From the NCBI RefSeq assembly GCF_000758585.1, contig NZ_CP009281.1, forward strand, positions 2,294,001-2,358,000: DNA of 64,000 bases, read 5' to 3'. Positions 53,246 through 62,406 of this stretch are shown piece by piece. Source of the DNA: Paenibacillus sp. FSL R5-0345. GTDB taxonomy: Bacteria; Bacillota; Bacilli; Paenibacillales; Paenibacillaceae. The position numbers and the translations under genes are program-made. Positions within the stretch are counted from its first letter, which is position 1, and each line of letters starts with the position of its first letter. The notes beneath the pieces were generated by a model that ran no database searches, was not told the DNA's origin, and saw nothing but the letters and a program-made list of their open reading frames with translations.

Positions 53246-55107
53246 AGACGCTGCGGATCGGTGAGCCACTGGACGGTGTGGCGGTTTGGGCCACGGCTTA
53301 TGGAACATGGCAAGGAGCAGACCGGATATATGCTGTTTCTTCTGGTAGTCCATGCATATTGTTTGTTCTGGATCCTAGCGGCGAACAAGCGCCAGAACGT
53401 TATGCGCTCGAAGGCTCGGATCATTGCTGGGGTGTAGTCTTAACAACTAGCGGAGTGTATATCGGGGGAAGCGGCATTTTGTACAGGTTCACTCATGAAA
53501 ATGGTGTGGAGAACCTGGGTGAGATGATTCCCGGTGAATTCTATACGTGGCGGTTGGCAGCGGATGAACAAGGAAGGGTCTATGGAGGATGTTATCCTGG
53601 TGGGAAAGTGTTCCAGTATGATCCAGTGACAGCAGTGTTTAGAGATTACGGGGTAATGGTGACTGGAGAACAGTATGCTCGTTCTATGGAAGCATGGAAC
53701 GGTAAGCTCTATGTGGGAGTTGGAACACAAACCCCACATATTGTTGTACTGGATACGGCTTCGGGTGAACGCTCGGAAATTGGGATGCCAGATGAATGTC
53801 AGGGTGAACAGCTGGTCTATGACTTAAATATCGTTCAGGGCAAGCTATTTGCCCGGATCACACCGTCTGCAAAATTGTACATTTATGATCTGGAACTACA
53901 GGCGTGGGGCGAAACTCTGGATCATGTGAGTGGACTTAGTGTTTCGCCGCCGGATGCGTTGGGAAATGTGTACTTCATTAAAGATGACTATTTGCAGCGA
54001 TATGATATCCGGACTGGAAGCCTGTTCGTTACTTCCCTAGCTATGCCGGAGCCGGCGGGAGACTATGGATGGCTGAATAACCATGCTCTAAATCCGAATG
54101 CACGCTGCTTAACTGGTGTATACAGGGACGGGAGTTGCTGGATTTACGATCCGGTGACGGATCGACATATGGTGATGGACTTCGGTCTGCAAGGTCAATC
54201 GGTCCATTTACAGTCCATGACCTACGGGCCTGACGATGCTCTTTATATCGGAGGGTATTTCGCAGGTGGGCTGGCCAGATTCGATAAGGCAGCCGACGAG
54301 ATCATTTCATATCGGGGCATTGGCCAGACCGAAGGGATGATAGCTGGAAGTGGTTGTTTATATTTAGGCGTTTATCCGCGAGCAAATATTTTTAAGTATG
54401 ACCCGAACAGGGACTGGAAGCCGGGTGAGAATCCAGAACTGCTATTTTCCTTACAGGAAGAGGAGCAGGACCGCCCTTTTGCTTGGGCTTGGGCAGGAGA
54501 AGAGCTCGCGATTGGAACGGTTCCTTCCTATGGTCGGCATGGAGGAGCGTTGACACTGTACAATCCTGCTAGCGGTGCACGTGAGGTGTTTAGAAATCTT
54601 TTGCCGCAGCAGAGTGTAGTATCCTTGGTCAGTAGAGATCAGCTGTTGTTTGCTGGAGGGTCTGTTTGGGGCGGACTTGGGATTGCTCCCCAGCGTGCGG
54701 ATGCCTCTCTAATGATTTGGGATATGGAGAAGCGCTGCAAAGTATGGGAAGGTGTACCGTTGCAAGGGGAAAGGGCTATTTCTGCTTTGGTTCTAGATGA
54801 TGCAGGGCAGCTTTGGGGTTTGACGGCAGGTAAGTTATTTCGGTTCGATCCACAGCTTAAGTGTACTGTAAAAACTTACTCATTGTTCCCCATGGACTGG
54901 AATGTTGTGACTCATTTTTGGCGTAGCGGTAATGAACTGCTCTATAAGGAAGGCATGCTTTACGGCGTATCGATGAATCGCTTGTTCAAGTTTGATGTAC
55001 TGAGTGAGGAGCTTGAGGTGCTTAATGACGATGCGCGGCTGCTGACGATGGACCGTGAGGGCGATCTATATTTTGCTAGAACTACAGAATTATATTGGAT
55101 GGGCTAG
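53242..55107 (+). CDS. Cytoplasmic beta-propeller protein of unknown function
   Basis: 621 residues with no signal peptide and no membrane helix. Recurrent short motifs (V-Y-G-G-C-Y-P-G-G-K-V-F-Q-Y-D-P, L-Y-I-G-G-Y-F-A-G-G-L-A-R-F-D, L-Y-L-G-V-Y-P-R-A-N-I-F-K-Y-D) with a spacing of about 50-100 residues point to a kelch/PQQ-like propeller with blade-end Tyr-Asp. I do not know its activity: enzyme (for example lyase or hydrolase) or scaffold. Translationally coupled to the dehydrogenase upstream by a 4-base overlap. It may act on the imported sugar. Confidence 0.8.
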   Translation: MKTLRIGEPLDGVAVWATAYGTWQGADRIYAVSSGSPCILFVLDPSGEQAPERYALEGSDHCWGVVLTTSGVYIGGSGILYRFTHENGVENLGEMIPGEFYTWRLAADEQGRVYGGCYPGGKVFQYDPVTAVFRDYGVMVTGEQYARSMEAWNGKLYVGVGTQTPHIVVLDTASGERSEIGMPDECQGEQLVYDLNIVQGKLFARITPSAKLYIYDLELQAWGETLDHVSGLSVSPPDALGNVYFIKDDYLQRYDIRTGSLFVTSLAMPEPAGDYGWLNNHALNPNARCLTGVYRDGSCWIYDPVTDRHMVMDFGLQGQSVHLQSMTYGPDDALYIGGYFAGGLARFDKAADEIISYRGIGQTEGMIAGSGCLYLGVYPRANIFKYDPNRDWKPGENPELLFSLQEEEQDRPFAWAWAGEELAIGTVPSYGRHGGALTLYNPASGAREVFRNLLPQQSVVSLVSRDQLLFAGGSVWGGLGIAPQRADASLMIWDMEKRCKVWEGVPLQGERAISALVLDDAGQLWGLTAGKLFRFDPQLKCTVKTYSLFPMDWNVVTHFWRSGNELLYKEGMLYGVSMNRLFKFDVLSEELEVLNDDARLLTMDREGDLYFARTTELYWMG

Positions 55108-55142
55108 ATAGGTCTGCACTATCCTTGGTGAAGGGTGGAAGG

Positions 55143-56210
55143 ATGATGAGAATATTATATTTTTATAAATTCTGTATTCTGGGCGGGGTAACCACTCAAC
55201 TTGCGAATAGATTTAAATTTTTGCGTCAGCATTCGGAAGTGCATTTTGCCTTTCTAGAGGATTACGGCGGGGCGAGCGCTTTTGAGGGATACGAGCATGT
55301 CCGAATTCTGGGGACGGTTGAAGAGATTAAGCGCTACATGGAAGTCTATGATTTCGATGTCATTATTACTATTGATACTTACGAGCTGTATGAAGCGCTT
55401 GGGCCTGTACAAGAGGGAAAGGTTATTATTCATGAGGTACATACCACCTATTCCGAACCCTTGCGGAAGTTGGCAGCAACGAAAGATAGTCTGCCTTTTC
55501 ACTATGTGATCACTCCATCCGCTTACATGAAGGATTATTTGGACAGCATCGGGATAACGGGTGCTTATCATATTAATAATTGTCTGGATGCCGATTTGTT
55601 CCGATATGAAGCGGGGATTGAGCAGGAGCCTGTCACTATTTTGTGGGTGGGTAAACTGGATGATCACAAGAACTGGTCGTCCTATTTGAACATTGCTGGA
55701 AAGCTGAATGCCAAGATACCAGAGCTGCAATTTATGCTTGTTGGGGGATATACTGCTCCCGATGAGATCAAGAAACAGCTGATGGTAAAGGTAGAACAAC
55801 AGGGGATTAAGCATTTCAAGTGGATTCCCAAAGTGGACTACGATGAGATGCATCGCTATTATTCATCGGTCGCGCAGAGTGGCGGGTTATATGTTAGTAC
55901 CACAATTAATGAATCTTTTGGAATGACTGTACTGGAGGCGATGGCCTGCAGCTGTCCCGTAGTGGTTCCGAGTGTAGGGGCGTTGCCGGAATTATTGGAT
56001 GGTCCGTTGAGTGTTTCCTTGTACGAATCAGGCAATGAAGCGGAATGTGTGAATAGATTGAGCGCGCTGCTGGAGCAGAATAGCCTGAGAGAAGGCTTGA
56101 AGTCCTTAGGAGAACAGAAAGCCAGAACTACTTACAGCATCGAACAAGTTGGAAAAGAATACATGGAATTACTTGAGAGGTTCAGAGAAGAACGTCTAAT
56201 TTCTAAATAA
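55143..56210 (+). CDS. GT4-family glycosyltransferase
   Basis: About 355 residues with GT-B fold. N-terminal M-R-I-L-Y-F and a Gly-rich G-G-V-T-T-Q; C-terminal E-S-F-G-M-T-V-L-E, the E-x7-E nucleotide-sugar motif of GT4, then V-V-P-S-V-G-A-L-P-E. AAGGGTGG precedes ATG 55143 or 55146. The position in a catabolic operon is unusual: a GT4 could act on an imported glycan or make a signalling/storage sugar. Confidence 0.87.
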   Translation: MMRILYFYKFCILGGVTTQLANRFKFLRQHSEVHFAFLEDYGGASAFEGYEHVRILGTVEEIKRYMEVYDFDVIITIDTYELYEALGPVQEGKVIIHEVHTTYSEPLRKLAATKDSLPFHYVITPSAYMKDYLDSIGITGAYHINNCLDADLFRYEAGIEQEPVTILWVGKLDDHKNWSSYLNIAGKLNAKIPELQFMLVGGYTAPDEIKKQLMVKVEQQGIKHFKWIPKVDYDEMHRYYSSVAQSGGLYVSTTINESFGMTVLEAMACSCPVVVPSVGALPELLDGPLSVSLYESGNEAECVNRLSALLEQNSLREGLKSLGEQKARTTYSIEQVGKEYMELLERFREERLISK

Positions 56211-56260
56211 GCAGGTCACTCTATGGGGTTGTTACCAACCGAATAAGAGGTGTTGTTGAA

Positions 56261-57166
56261 ATGGAAGAGCTGCTGATTGGTATGGTTGGTATGGACACTT
56301 CGCATAGCAGGATATTCGCGGCAATGCTAAATGATGTATCCCATCCGTTGTATATTCCGGGTGGCAGGCTACACTGCGGTTATCCGGGAGGTTCTCCTGA
56401 TTTCGAGCTAAGCTATTCAAGAGTAAGCCTAATTAGCAGTGAATTGCAGGAACAATATGGTGTTGAACTGCTCAATTCTATAGAAGAAGTTGCGGAGAGA
56501 TCCCATGCGATTCTACTGACTTCTGTAGATGGGAGAGTGCACAAGGAACAGTTCGAGGTGCTGGCTCCTTACGGAAAACCGATATTTATTGACAAGCCGT
56601 TAGCGGTTACTTCTGAAGATGCGAAGGCGATTGTGGAAATGGCGGAGAGGTATGGAACGCCATTTTTCTCCAGCTCTATGCTCCGTTTCGGTGGACCGCT
56701 GGTAGCTCTCTTAGGGGATGAAAGTGCAGGTGCAATCCTTGGAGCGGATTGCTCTGGACCGCTTGATTTCCAGCCGACACAACCGGGGTTGTTCTGGTAC
56801 GGAATTCATTCTGCTGAGATGTTATATGCCGCACTTGGAGAAGGCTGTTATTCGGTACGTGTCATCTGTAACGATATGCAAGAATGGGTAGTCGGTCAGT
56901 GGAAGGACGGGCGAATCGGGACGATTCGCGGGAACCGTACAGGCGGCTCAGATTTCTATATCGTACTGCACCGTGAACGGGGCAGTAACGGAGTTAACGC
57001 GCTCGGAGCAAATTACAACGCAGGACATCAGCAATTACTGAAGAACTTTATAGCTATGGCGCGAGGGGATGCTCCACCGGTACGACCTTCTTTAACGCTA
57101 GAGCTGATTCGCTTCATCGAAGCGGCCAACGAAAGTCGGGTAAGCGGAGCTAATATTCTTCTGTAA
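56261..57166 (+). CDS. Gfo/Idh/MocA-family oxidoreductase, copy 1 (divergent Rossmann motif)
   Basis: 301 residues. The nucleotide-binding end reads I-G-M-V-G-M-D-T-S-H-S rather than G-x-G-x-x-G, so NAD binding is not certain. The family motif I-D-K-P-L-A (EKP-type) is present near residue 105, and the C-terminal half has F-W-Y-G-I-H-S-A-E-M-L. Short for the family. May be a sugar dehydrogenase or an inactive partner of copies 2 and 3. AGAGGTG ribosome site. Confidence 0.82.
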   Translation: MEELLIGMVGMDTSHSRIFAAMLNDVSHPLYIPGGRLHCGYPGGSPDFELSYSRVSLISSELQEQYGVELLNSIEEVAERSHAILLTSVDGRVHKEQFEVLAPYGKPIFIDKPLAVTSEDAKAIVEMAERYGTPFFSSSMLRFGGPLVALLGDESAGAILGADCSGPLDFQPTQPGLFWYGIHSAEMLYAALGEGCYSVRVICNDMQEWVVGQWKDGRIGTIRGNRTGGSDFYIVLHRERGSNGVNALGANYNAGHQQLLKNFIAMARGDAPPVRPSLTLELIRFIEAANESRVSGANILL

Positions 57167-57198
57167 AGGAAAACACAATCTGCAAGGAGTGAAGTGAA

Positions 57199-58200
57199 TT
57201 GATTAGGACAGCAGTCATTGGATGTGGCGGTATGGGAACTGTTCATGCGGACCGTTACAAGTCCATGCCCGAAGTAGAACTTGTAGCTGTATGTGACATC
57301 GTTGAAAAAGCCGCTGAGGTGTTAGGGAATTTAGTGGGCGTTAGCTATTTTACTTCCGTACAAGAGATGCTTGAGCAGGTGAAGCCAGAGGTGGTCAGTA
57401 TTGCAGTGCCGACCTATTTACACGTATCCCTGGTACGGATAGCTGCTGATCATGGCGTGCATGTAATCTGTGAGAAGCCGCTCGCACTCACTTCGCAGGA
57501 AGCAGAAGAAGCTATTCGCTACTGCAGCGAGCGCGGAGTGAGTTTGTTTGTGGGCCATGTCGTTCGGTTTTTTCCTTCATACAGACAGCTTGCGGAGGGA
57601 ATAAAGCAGCTTGGCAGTGATCAAGGCGGAGTGTACCATGCTAAACGGGCGGGATCGCATCCTGGTAACGTGCAAGCGTGGTTTCGGGACCCGCTTCTTA
57701 GCGGCGGTGTCATTATGGATTTAATGATTCACGATATTGATTACATTCGTGGGGCTTTTGGTGAAGCCCGAGAAGTATATGCGTTCGAGCATCAATCGAA
57801 AGAAATAAACTATGCTTCAGCCACTTTCCGGTTTAAGAATGGAACCATTGCACAGCTTGAAGCATTCTGGGGTTATCCTGGGTCATTCCATTCCTCCTTT
57901 GAATATGCGGATGCGGAAGGAATCATTTCAGGCGGAACCGGCGATGGCGAAAGTCTGCATATTCGCAAATCGATTACAACAGGTTCTACATCGGGATTTG
58001 TGGAGACACCTTCGAGTGTGCTGCTGAAGGATCCGTATTATGAGGAATTGGAGCATTTTCTAAGCTGCCTATCAAGTGGGGAAGAGCCGATAGTAACAGC
58101 ACAGGATGCGCTGGAAGCTGTACGCTGGGCTGAAGCTGCTCAGCAATCGGTAATACTCCATCAACCAGTGAAGCTTGATGTGAAGGGGGATATTCTATGA
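57199..58200 (+). CDS. Gfo/Idh/MocA-family oxidoreductase, copy 2
   Basis: 333 residues. G-C-G-G-M-G at 9-14 (Rossmann), C-E-K-P-L-A near 92, G-G-V-I-M-D-L-M-I-H-D-I-D-Y with the catalytic D-x3-H-x2-D. Reversible oxidation of a sugar or sugar derivative (inositol-, glucoside-3-dehydrogenase-like members exist). Overlaps the next gene by four bases (ATGA). Confidence 0.9.
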   Translation: MIRTAVIGCGGMGTVHADRYKSMPEVELVAVCDIVEKAAEVLGNLVGVSYFTSVQEMLEQVKPEVVSIAVPTYLHVSLVRIAADHGVHVICEKPLALTSQEAEEAIRYCSERGVSLFVGHVVRFFPSYRQLAEGIKQLGSDQGGVYHAKRAGSHPGNVQAWFRDPLLSGGVIMDLMIHDIDYIRGAFGEAREVYAFEHQSKEINYASATFRFKNGTIAQLEAFWGYPGSFHSSFEYADAEGIISGGTGDGESLHIRKSITTGSTSGFVETPSSVLLKDPYYEELEHFLSCLSSGEEPIVTAQDALEAVRWAEAAQQSVILHQPVKLDVKGDIL

Positions 58201-59201
58201 GCCGTTTGAATATTGGCATGATCAGCTTCGCGCACGCGCATGCTTTTGACTATTTGTCTAGTTTACTGCACATGCCTGAAGTGACGGTTGGTGGAATTGC
58301 TGATAAGGTGCCGGAGCGAACGCTAGCGCTCGCAGAACGTCATTCGATTCCCTATTATGCTGACTACAAGGAGCTTCTGTCTGATGCGAATATAGATGCC
58401 GTAATTATTTGCTCAGAAAATGTCTATCACGCTGAGTTAACCATCGCTTCGGCCCGAGCGGGCAAGCATGTACTGTGCGAGAAGCCTCTTGGCCTATCGG
58501 TAGAAGAAATGCAACGCATGATTTCGGTATGCTCTGAAGAAGGAGTACAGCTTATGACAGCCTTTCCTTGTCGCTTCCTCACTCCGGTTGTTCGGGCTAA
58601 GGAATCACTAGATCGCGGCGATATTGGTGAGATTATTGCTTTTAAAGGCACGAATCGTGGTTCTTTTCCAGGACCGAGATGGTTCTCTGATGAAGCTCTA
58701 TCGGGGGGCGGTGCTGTTCTAGATCATACTGTGCATGTGATGGATCTGATGAACTGGTTCTCTGGTTCTTCTGTAGAACAGGTGTATGCCTATGCGGATA
58801 CCTTGTTTGATCCAGAGCGCAAGCGGACGATCGATGATGCCGGAATGGTGCATGTTACTTTTGAGAATGGTGTGTTCGGCGTGCTCGATCCGAGCTGGTC
58901 GCGCAATCCGGGCTTCCCGACCTGGGGGGATGTGACCCTAGAAATTATCGGCACTAAAGGAGTCATTTCCATTGATGCTTTTAACCAAAAAAACAATGTA
59001 TACGGAAGATCATCTGGTAAAGGGACCTGGTCCTTTTGGGGTGATGATATGAATGAACTAATGCTGAAGGCTTTTGTACAGGCGCTTTTAGAAGGGGCGG
59101 AGGTGCCGATTTCGGGAGTAGACGGACTAAGGTCTACAGAGATCGCGCTTACTGCTTATCAATCTGTTCATGCAGGCCAACCGGTGCGCTTAAATAAATG
59201 A
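58197..59201 (+). CDS. Gfo/Idh/MocA-family oxidoreductase, copy 3
   Basis: 334 residues. The nucleotide end reads I-S-F-A-H-A-H-A-F-D-Y (atypical, no G-x-G-x-x-G), followed by C-E-K-P-L-G near 97 and G-G-A-V-L-D-H-T-V-H-V-M-D with catalytic D-x3-H-x3-D. Translationally coupled to copy 2. It may act on a sugar with altered cofactor use. Confidence 0.88.
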   Translation: MSRLNIGMISFAHAHAFDYLSSLLHMPEVTVGGIADKVPERTLALAERHSIPYYADYKELLSDANIDAVIICSENVYHAELTIASARAGKHVLCEKPLGLSVEEMQRMISVCSEEGVQLMTAFPCRFLTPVVRAKESLDRGDIGEIIAFKGTNRGSFPGPRWFSDEALSGGGAVLDHTVHVMDLMNWFSGSSVEQVYAYADTLFDPERKRTIDDAGMVHVTFENGVFGVLDPSWSRNPGFPTWGDVTLEIIGTKGVISIDAFNQKNNVYGRSSGKGTWSFWGDDMNELMLKAFVQALLEGAEVPISGVDGLRSTEIALTAYQSVHAGQPVRLNK

Positions 59202-59243
59202 GGAAGCTGTGAGCAGAAAACTTTGAGGAGGGTGGAACCGCCT

Positions 59244-59900
59244 ATGAAAGATCAGGAATTGTTCGACAGTATGTGTGAAAAGCTCTACTCTGCGGTAATC
59301 TCTGATACGCTGGATCAATTGGGCTATCGTAATCAGGTGATGCGTGAAAATATTAACCCGATAGATCCTACCTGGATCGTCGCCGGAAGAGCAAAGACCA
59401 TTCTGTCTGTGGATATTCATCATTTGCCGGAAGATCCTTACACGAAGGAGATTGAAGCGGTGGACAGCGTCAAGCCCGGTGAGATTGTCATCGGCTGTAC
59501 GAATGAATCGCGGCAGAACGGTCTGTGGGGAGAGTTATTGTCTACGGCTTCCAAAATGAGAGGTGGCCGCGGAGCCATTGTAGATGGACTAATCCGTGAT
59601 ACTGCTAAAATTCTGGAGCTTGGCTTTCCTGTCTTTGCTACCGGGACCAAACCTGTTGATTCTCAAGGGCGTGGGATTGTGATTGATTATGACATTCCAG
59701 TGCTATGCGGTGGCGTGATGGTCCATCCCGGAGATGTGATCTTTGGTGACCGTGATGGTATCGTTGTGATACCGGGCGGCATCATCGATGAAGTGTTCCA
59801 ATTGGCTATGGATAAGGTGACTCGTGAGAACCATACACGCGATGAACTGCTCGAAGGATATACCTTACGGCAGGTCTATGATAAATACGGGGTGCTCTGA
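59244..59900 (+). CDS. RraA-family protein (possible aldolase/decarboxylase)
   Basis: 218 residues from ATG 59244; AGGAGGGTGG lies at 59224-59233, a little far. Core motif G-E-L-L-S-T-A-S, G-G-R-G-A-I-V-D-G-L-I-R-D, as in RraA and HMG/CHA aldolases; the Arg-Asp pair binds substrate and metal in aldolase members. In a catabolic cluster it is more likely an aldolase or oxaloacetate-type decarboxylase than an RNase E inhibitor, which is inference. Confidence 0.85.
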   Translation: MKDQELFDSMCEKLYSAVISDTLDQLGYRNQVMRENINPIDPTWIVAGRAKTILSVDIHHLPEDPYTKEIEAVDSVKPGEIVIGCTNESRQNGLWGELLSTASKMRGGRGAIVDGLIRDTAKILELGFPVFATGTKPVDSQGRGIVIDYDIPVLCGGVMVHPGDVIFGDRDGIVVIPGGIIDEVFQLAMDKVTRENHTRDELLEGYTLRQVYDKYGVL

Positions 59901-59924
59901 TCAAGAACTGAGGGGGTGATAAAC

Positions 59925-60686
59925 ATGAGGCTGGCTGGCAAAAGAGCGCTGGTCACAGGTGCAGCAAGAGGAATTGGACTAGGAATTGCCCTTCGATTTC
60001 TGGAAGAAGGTGCTCAGGTGGTGTTGCTGGACCGGAGTGAGGGTGAGCTTCTTACTGCACTGGAAACCATGAAGGATTATGGTGAAAAAGCCGCAGTGGA
60101 GGTTTGTGATCTTCGCGATGTGGCACAGCTGGAACAATCTGTTGCCCGAGCCTTTGAAAGATTCGGCGGGATAGATATTGTAGTGAACAACGCCGGAATT
60201 GCCTTTCGTGAACACTTTCTCGACATCTCGGTTGAGCATTGGAATGCAGTATTTGATATCAACGTAAAGGCTGTTTTCTTAATCGGTCAGCTTGCCGCAA
60301 GGCAAATGATTTCTCAGGGCGGCGGAGGCACTATTATTAACATGAGCTCCAAAAATGGTCTGTCAGCAAGCTCCGAGCTCGCGCATTATAATGCTTCTAA
60401 GGCAGCTGTTATACTGCTAACCGAATCGATGGCAGTGGAGCTGGCGTCTTATGGAATTCGCGTAAATGCTGTAGCACCGGGATTTGTGGATACCCCTCTC
60501 GACCGTAAGCTGCGCGAAACTTCGAAGCTCCCAGCGTATTCGGAGCATACACCGATGAAGCGGGCGGCAACGATAAGGGAAGCTGCTAATGTATTTCTTT
60601 TTCTGGCTTCTGACGAAGCTTCTTATGTAACTGGAGAAACCATTCGTGTGGATGGCGGGCATTTGGCTAATGGTAGTGAGCTGTAA
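59925..60686 (+). CDS. SDR-family oxidoreductase, copy 1
   Basis: 253 residues from ATG 59925 (GAGGGGGTG 8 bases upstream). T-G-A-A-R-G-I-G at 11-18 (NAD(P) binding), N-N-A-G, catalytic Ser region N-M-S-S-K-N, Y-N-A-S-K (Tyr-x3-Lys), and the closing V-D-G-G. Candidate sugar or 2-keto-3-deoxy acid dehydrogenase. Confidence 0.92.
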   Translation: MRLAGKRALVTGAARGIGLGIALRFLEEGAQVVLLDRSEGELLTALETMKDYGEKAAVEVCDLRDVAQLEQSVARAFERFGGIDIVVNNAGIAFREHFLDISVEHWNAVFDINVKAVFLIGQLAARQMISQGGGGTIINMSSKNGLSASSELAHYNASKAAVILLTESMAVELASYGIRVNAVAPGFVDTPLDRKLRETSKLPAYSEHTPMKRAATIREAANVFLFLASDEASYVTGETIRVDGGHLANGSEL

Positions 60687-60707
60687 ATAGAAGAAGGAGT
60701 GAATATT

Positions 60708-61598
60708 TTGGAAAGTACAGAATTTCAGGCAGAATTGATGATTGATGCTCAGGCTGAGCTTGGTGAAGGGCCGCATTGGGATGCTGAATCCAATCAATTG
60801 TATTGGGTCGATATAACGGGCAGGAAGCTTAGAATCTACGACCGGATCACTGGTGATGAAGTCGTTCGCTCTTTTGAACAAATGGTTAGTGCAGCTATTC
60901 CTACGACAACAGGAGGAATTCTATTGGCTATGGAAGATGGGGTCTACCTCTCTCGAGCTGAAGGATCGCCGATCCTGCTGACTTCAATAGAAGCGGATCT
61001 TCTACACAACAGAGCGAATGATGCGAAATGCGATCGACAAGGACGACTGTGGGTGGGAACGATGAGTATGAACGATGAGCCGAAAGCCGGAGGATTCTAC
61101 GTCGTGGAGTCTTGTGGGATCACCCGCCAATTGTTGTCCGGCATCGGCTGCTCAAACGGAATGGCTTGGGATTACACACGAAGCAAGATGTATTATATTG
61201 ATACGCCGACTAGGCAAGTGGATGTGTTTGATTACGAGGAAGCGTCTGGAAGGATAAATAACCGAAGAATGGCATTTCAAATTCCTACAACGAGTGGATA
61301 TCCGGACGGAATGACAATAGACCGTGAAGGTATGCTTTGGGTCGCCCATTGGGGCGGTGGCTGTGTATCTCGATGGAACCCTGATACAGGTGAACAGCTT
61401 GGAGTCATTCGAGTTCCAGCGCCTCTAGTGACCTCATGCGCTTTTGGAGGCGACGATCTAACGGAACTCTACATTACAACTGCAAGGATAGGGATGCAAG
61501 AGAAGGAACTGCGAGATTATCCGTTTGCAGGCGGATTGTTTATGGCTAAGCCAGGGGTGAGTGGTCTGCTGCCCGGTAAATTTCAAGCTAAGGAGTAG
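60708..61598 (+). CDS. SMP-30/gluconolactonase family lactonase
   Basis: 296 residues from TTG 60708 (GAAGGAG 9 bases upstream). Six-bladed propeller signature: G-E-G-P-H-W-D (metal Glu), R-A-N-D-A-K-C-D (Asn), S-N-G-M-A-W-D and D-G-M-T-I-D-R-E-G (metal Asp). Hydrolyses an aldono-lactone to the aldonic acid, the step after a sugar 1-dehydrogenase. Confidence 0.91.
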   Translation: MESTEFQAELMIDAQAELGEGPHWDAESNQLYWVDITGRKLRIYDRITGDEVVRSFEQMVSAAIPTTTGGILLAMEDGVYLSRAEGSPILLTSIEADLLHNRANDAKCDRQGRLWVGTMSMNDEPKAGGFYVVESCGITRQLLSGIGCSNGMAWDYTRSKMYYIDTPTRQVDVFDYEEASGRINNRRMAFQIPTTSGYPDGMTIDREGMLWVAHWGGGCVSRWNPDTGEQLGVIRVPAPLVTSCAFGGDDLTELYITTARIGMQEKELRDYPFAGGLFMAKPGVSGLLPGKFQAKE

Positions 61599-61615
61599 GA
61601 TGAGGAGGCAAAGCG

Positions 61616-62386
61616 ATGCGACTCAAAGATAAGATCGTCATTATCACCGGAGCAGGCTCGGGAATTGGAAAAAGCACAGCCGTATTATTTGCCTCAGAAG
61701 GAGCTACGATAGTCATTGCCGATGTCCAAGAAGAATCAGGAAAGGCCGCTGTCGCTGAAATAAAGGCGTCGGGCGGAAATGCGCTATTCATCCCCTGTGA
61801 TGTTACCGATGCAAGCAGTACTACTGGAATGGCTGATCGGGTATTCCAAGCTTTTGGTCAAATCGATGTCCTCTTTAATAATGCGGGGATCAGTGGTGTA
61901 GGTACCGTGCATGAGGTTACCGAGGAAGTGTGGGAGAGGGTCATGCGGGTCAATGTGACAGGTGTGTTCTTAACTTGCAAGGCTGTTCTTCCTTATATGA
62001 TGAAGAGCAAGAAGGGTTCTATCATTAATATGTCCTCTGGCATCGCCGAAATCGGAGTTGCAGAGCGTGCTTCTTACAGTGCTTCTAAGGGCGCAGTTCT
62101 ATCTTTAACCAAAGCAATGCAAGTCGATTATGCGCCTTACGGCATTCGAATAAATGCGCTGCTGCCCGGTACGATTATGACTCCGTTTGTAGAAGGTTAT
62201 TTGAAGGCGTCTCTGGATCCGGAGGCTTCGGTTGCAGCCATTAAGCGCAGACAGCTTAGCGGTGAGCTCGGCAAACCTGAGGATGTGGCCAGGGCGGCAC
62301 TGTTTCTCGCCTCCGATGAGTCTGAGTTTGTAATGGGTTCACCGCTATACGTGGATGGCGGCCTTGTCTTCGGCAAAAATGCATAA
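61616..62386 (+). CDS. SDR-family oxidoreductase, copy 2
   Basis: 256 residues. T-G-A-G-S-G-I-G (11-18), N-N-A-G, S-S-G, Y-S-A-S-K and V-D-G-G. N-A-L-L-P-G-T-I-M-T-P-F resembles 2-keto-3-deoxy-acid dehydrogenases of the SDR class, but the substrate is inferred. GAGG ribosome site about 9 bases before ATG. Confidence 0.92.
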   Translation: MRLKDKIVIITGAGSGIGKSTAVLFASEGATIVIADVQEESGKAAVAEIKASGGNALFIPCDVTDASSTTGMADRVFQAFGQIDVLFNNAGISGVGTVHEVTEEVWERVMRVNVTGVFLTCKAVLPYMMKSKKGSIINMSSGIAEIGVAERASYSASKGAVLSLTKAMQVDYAPYGIRINALLPGTIMTPFVEGYLKASLDPEASVAAIKRRQLSGELGKPEDVARAALFLASDESEFVMGSPLYVDGGLVFGKNA

Positions 62387-62406
62387 AGTAAAGGAGAGTT
62401 ATATAG

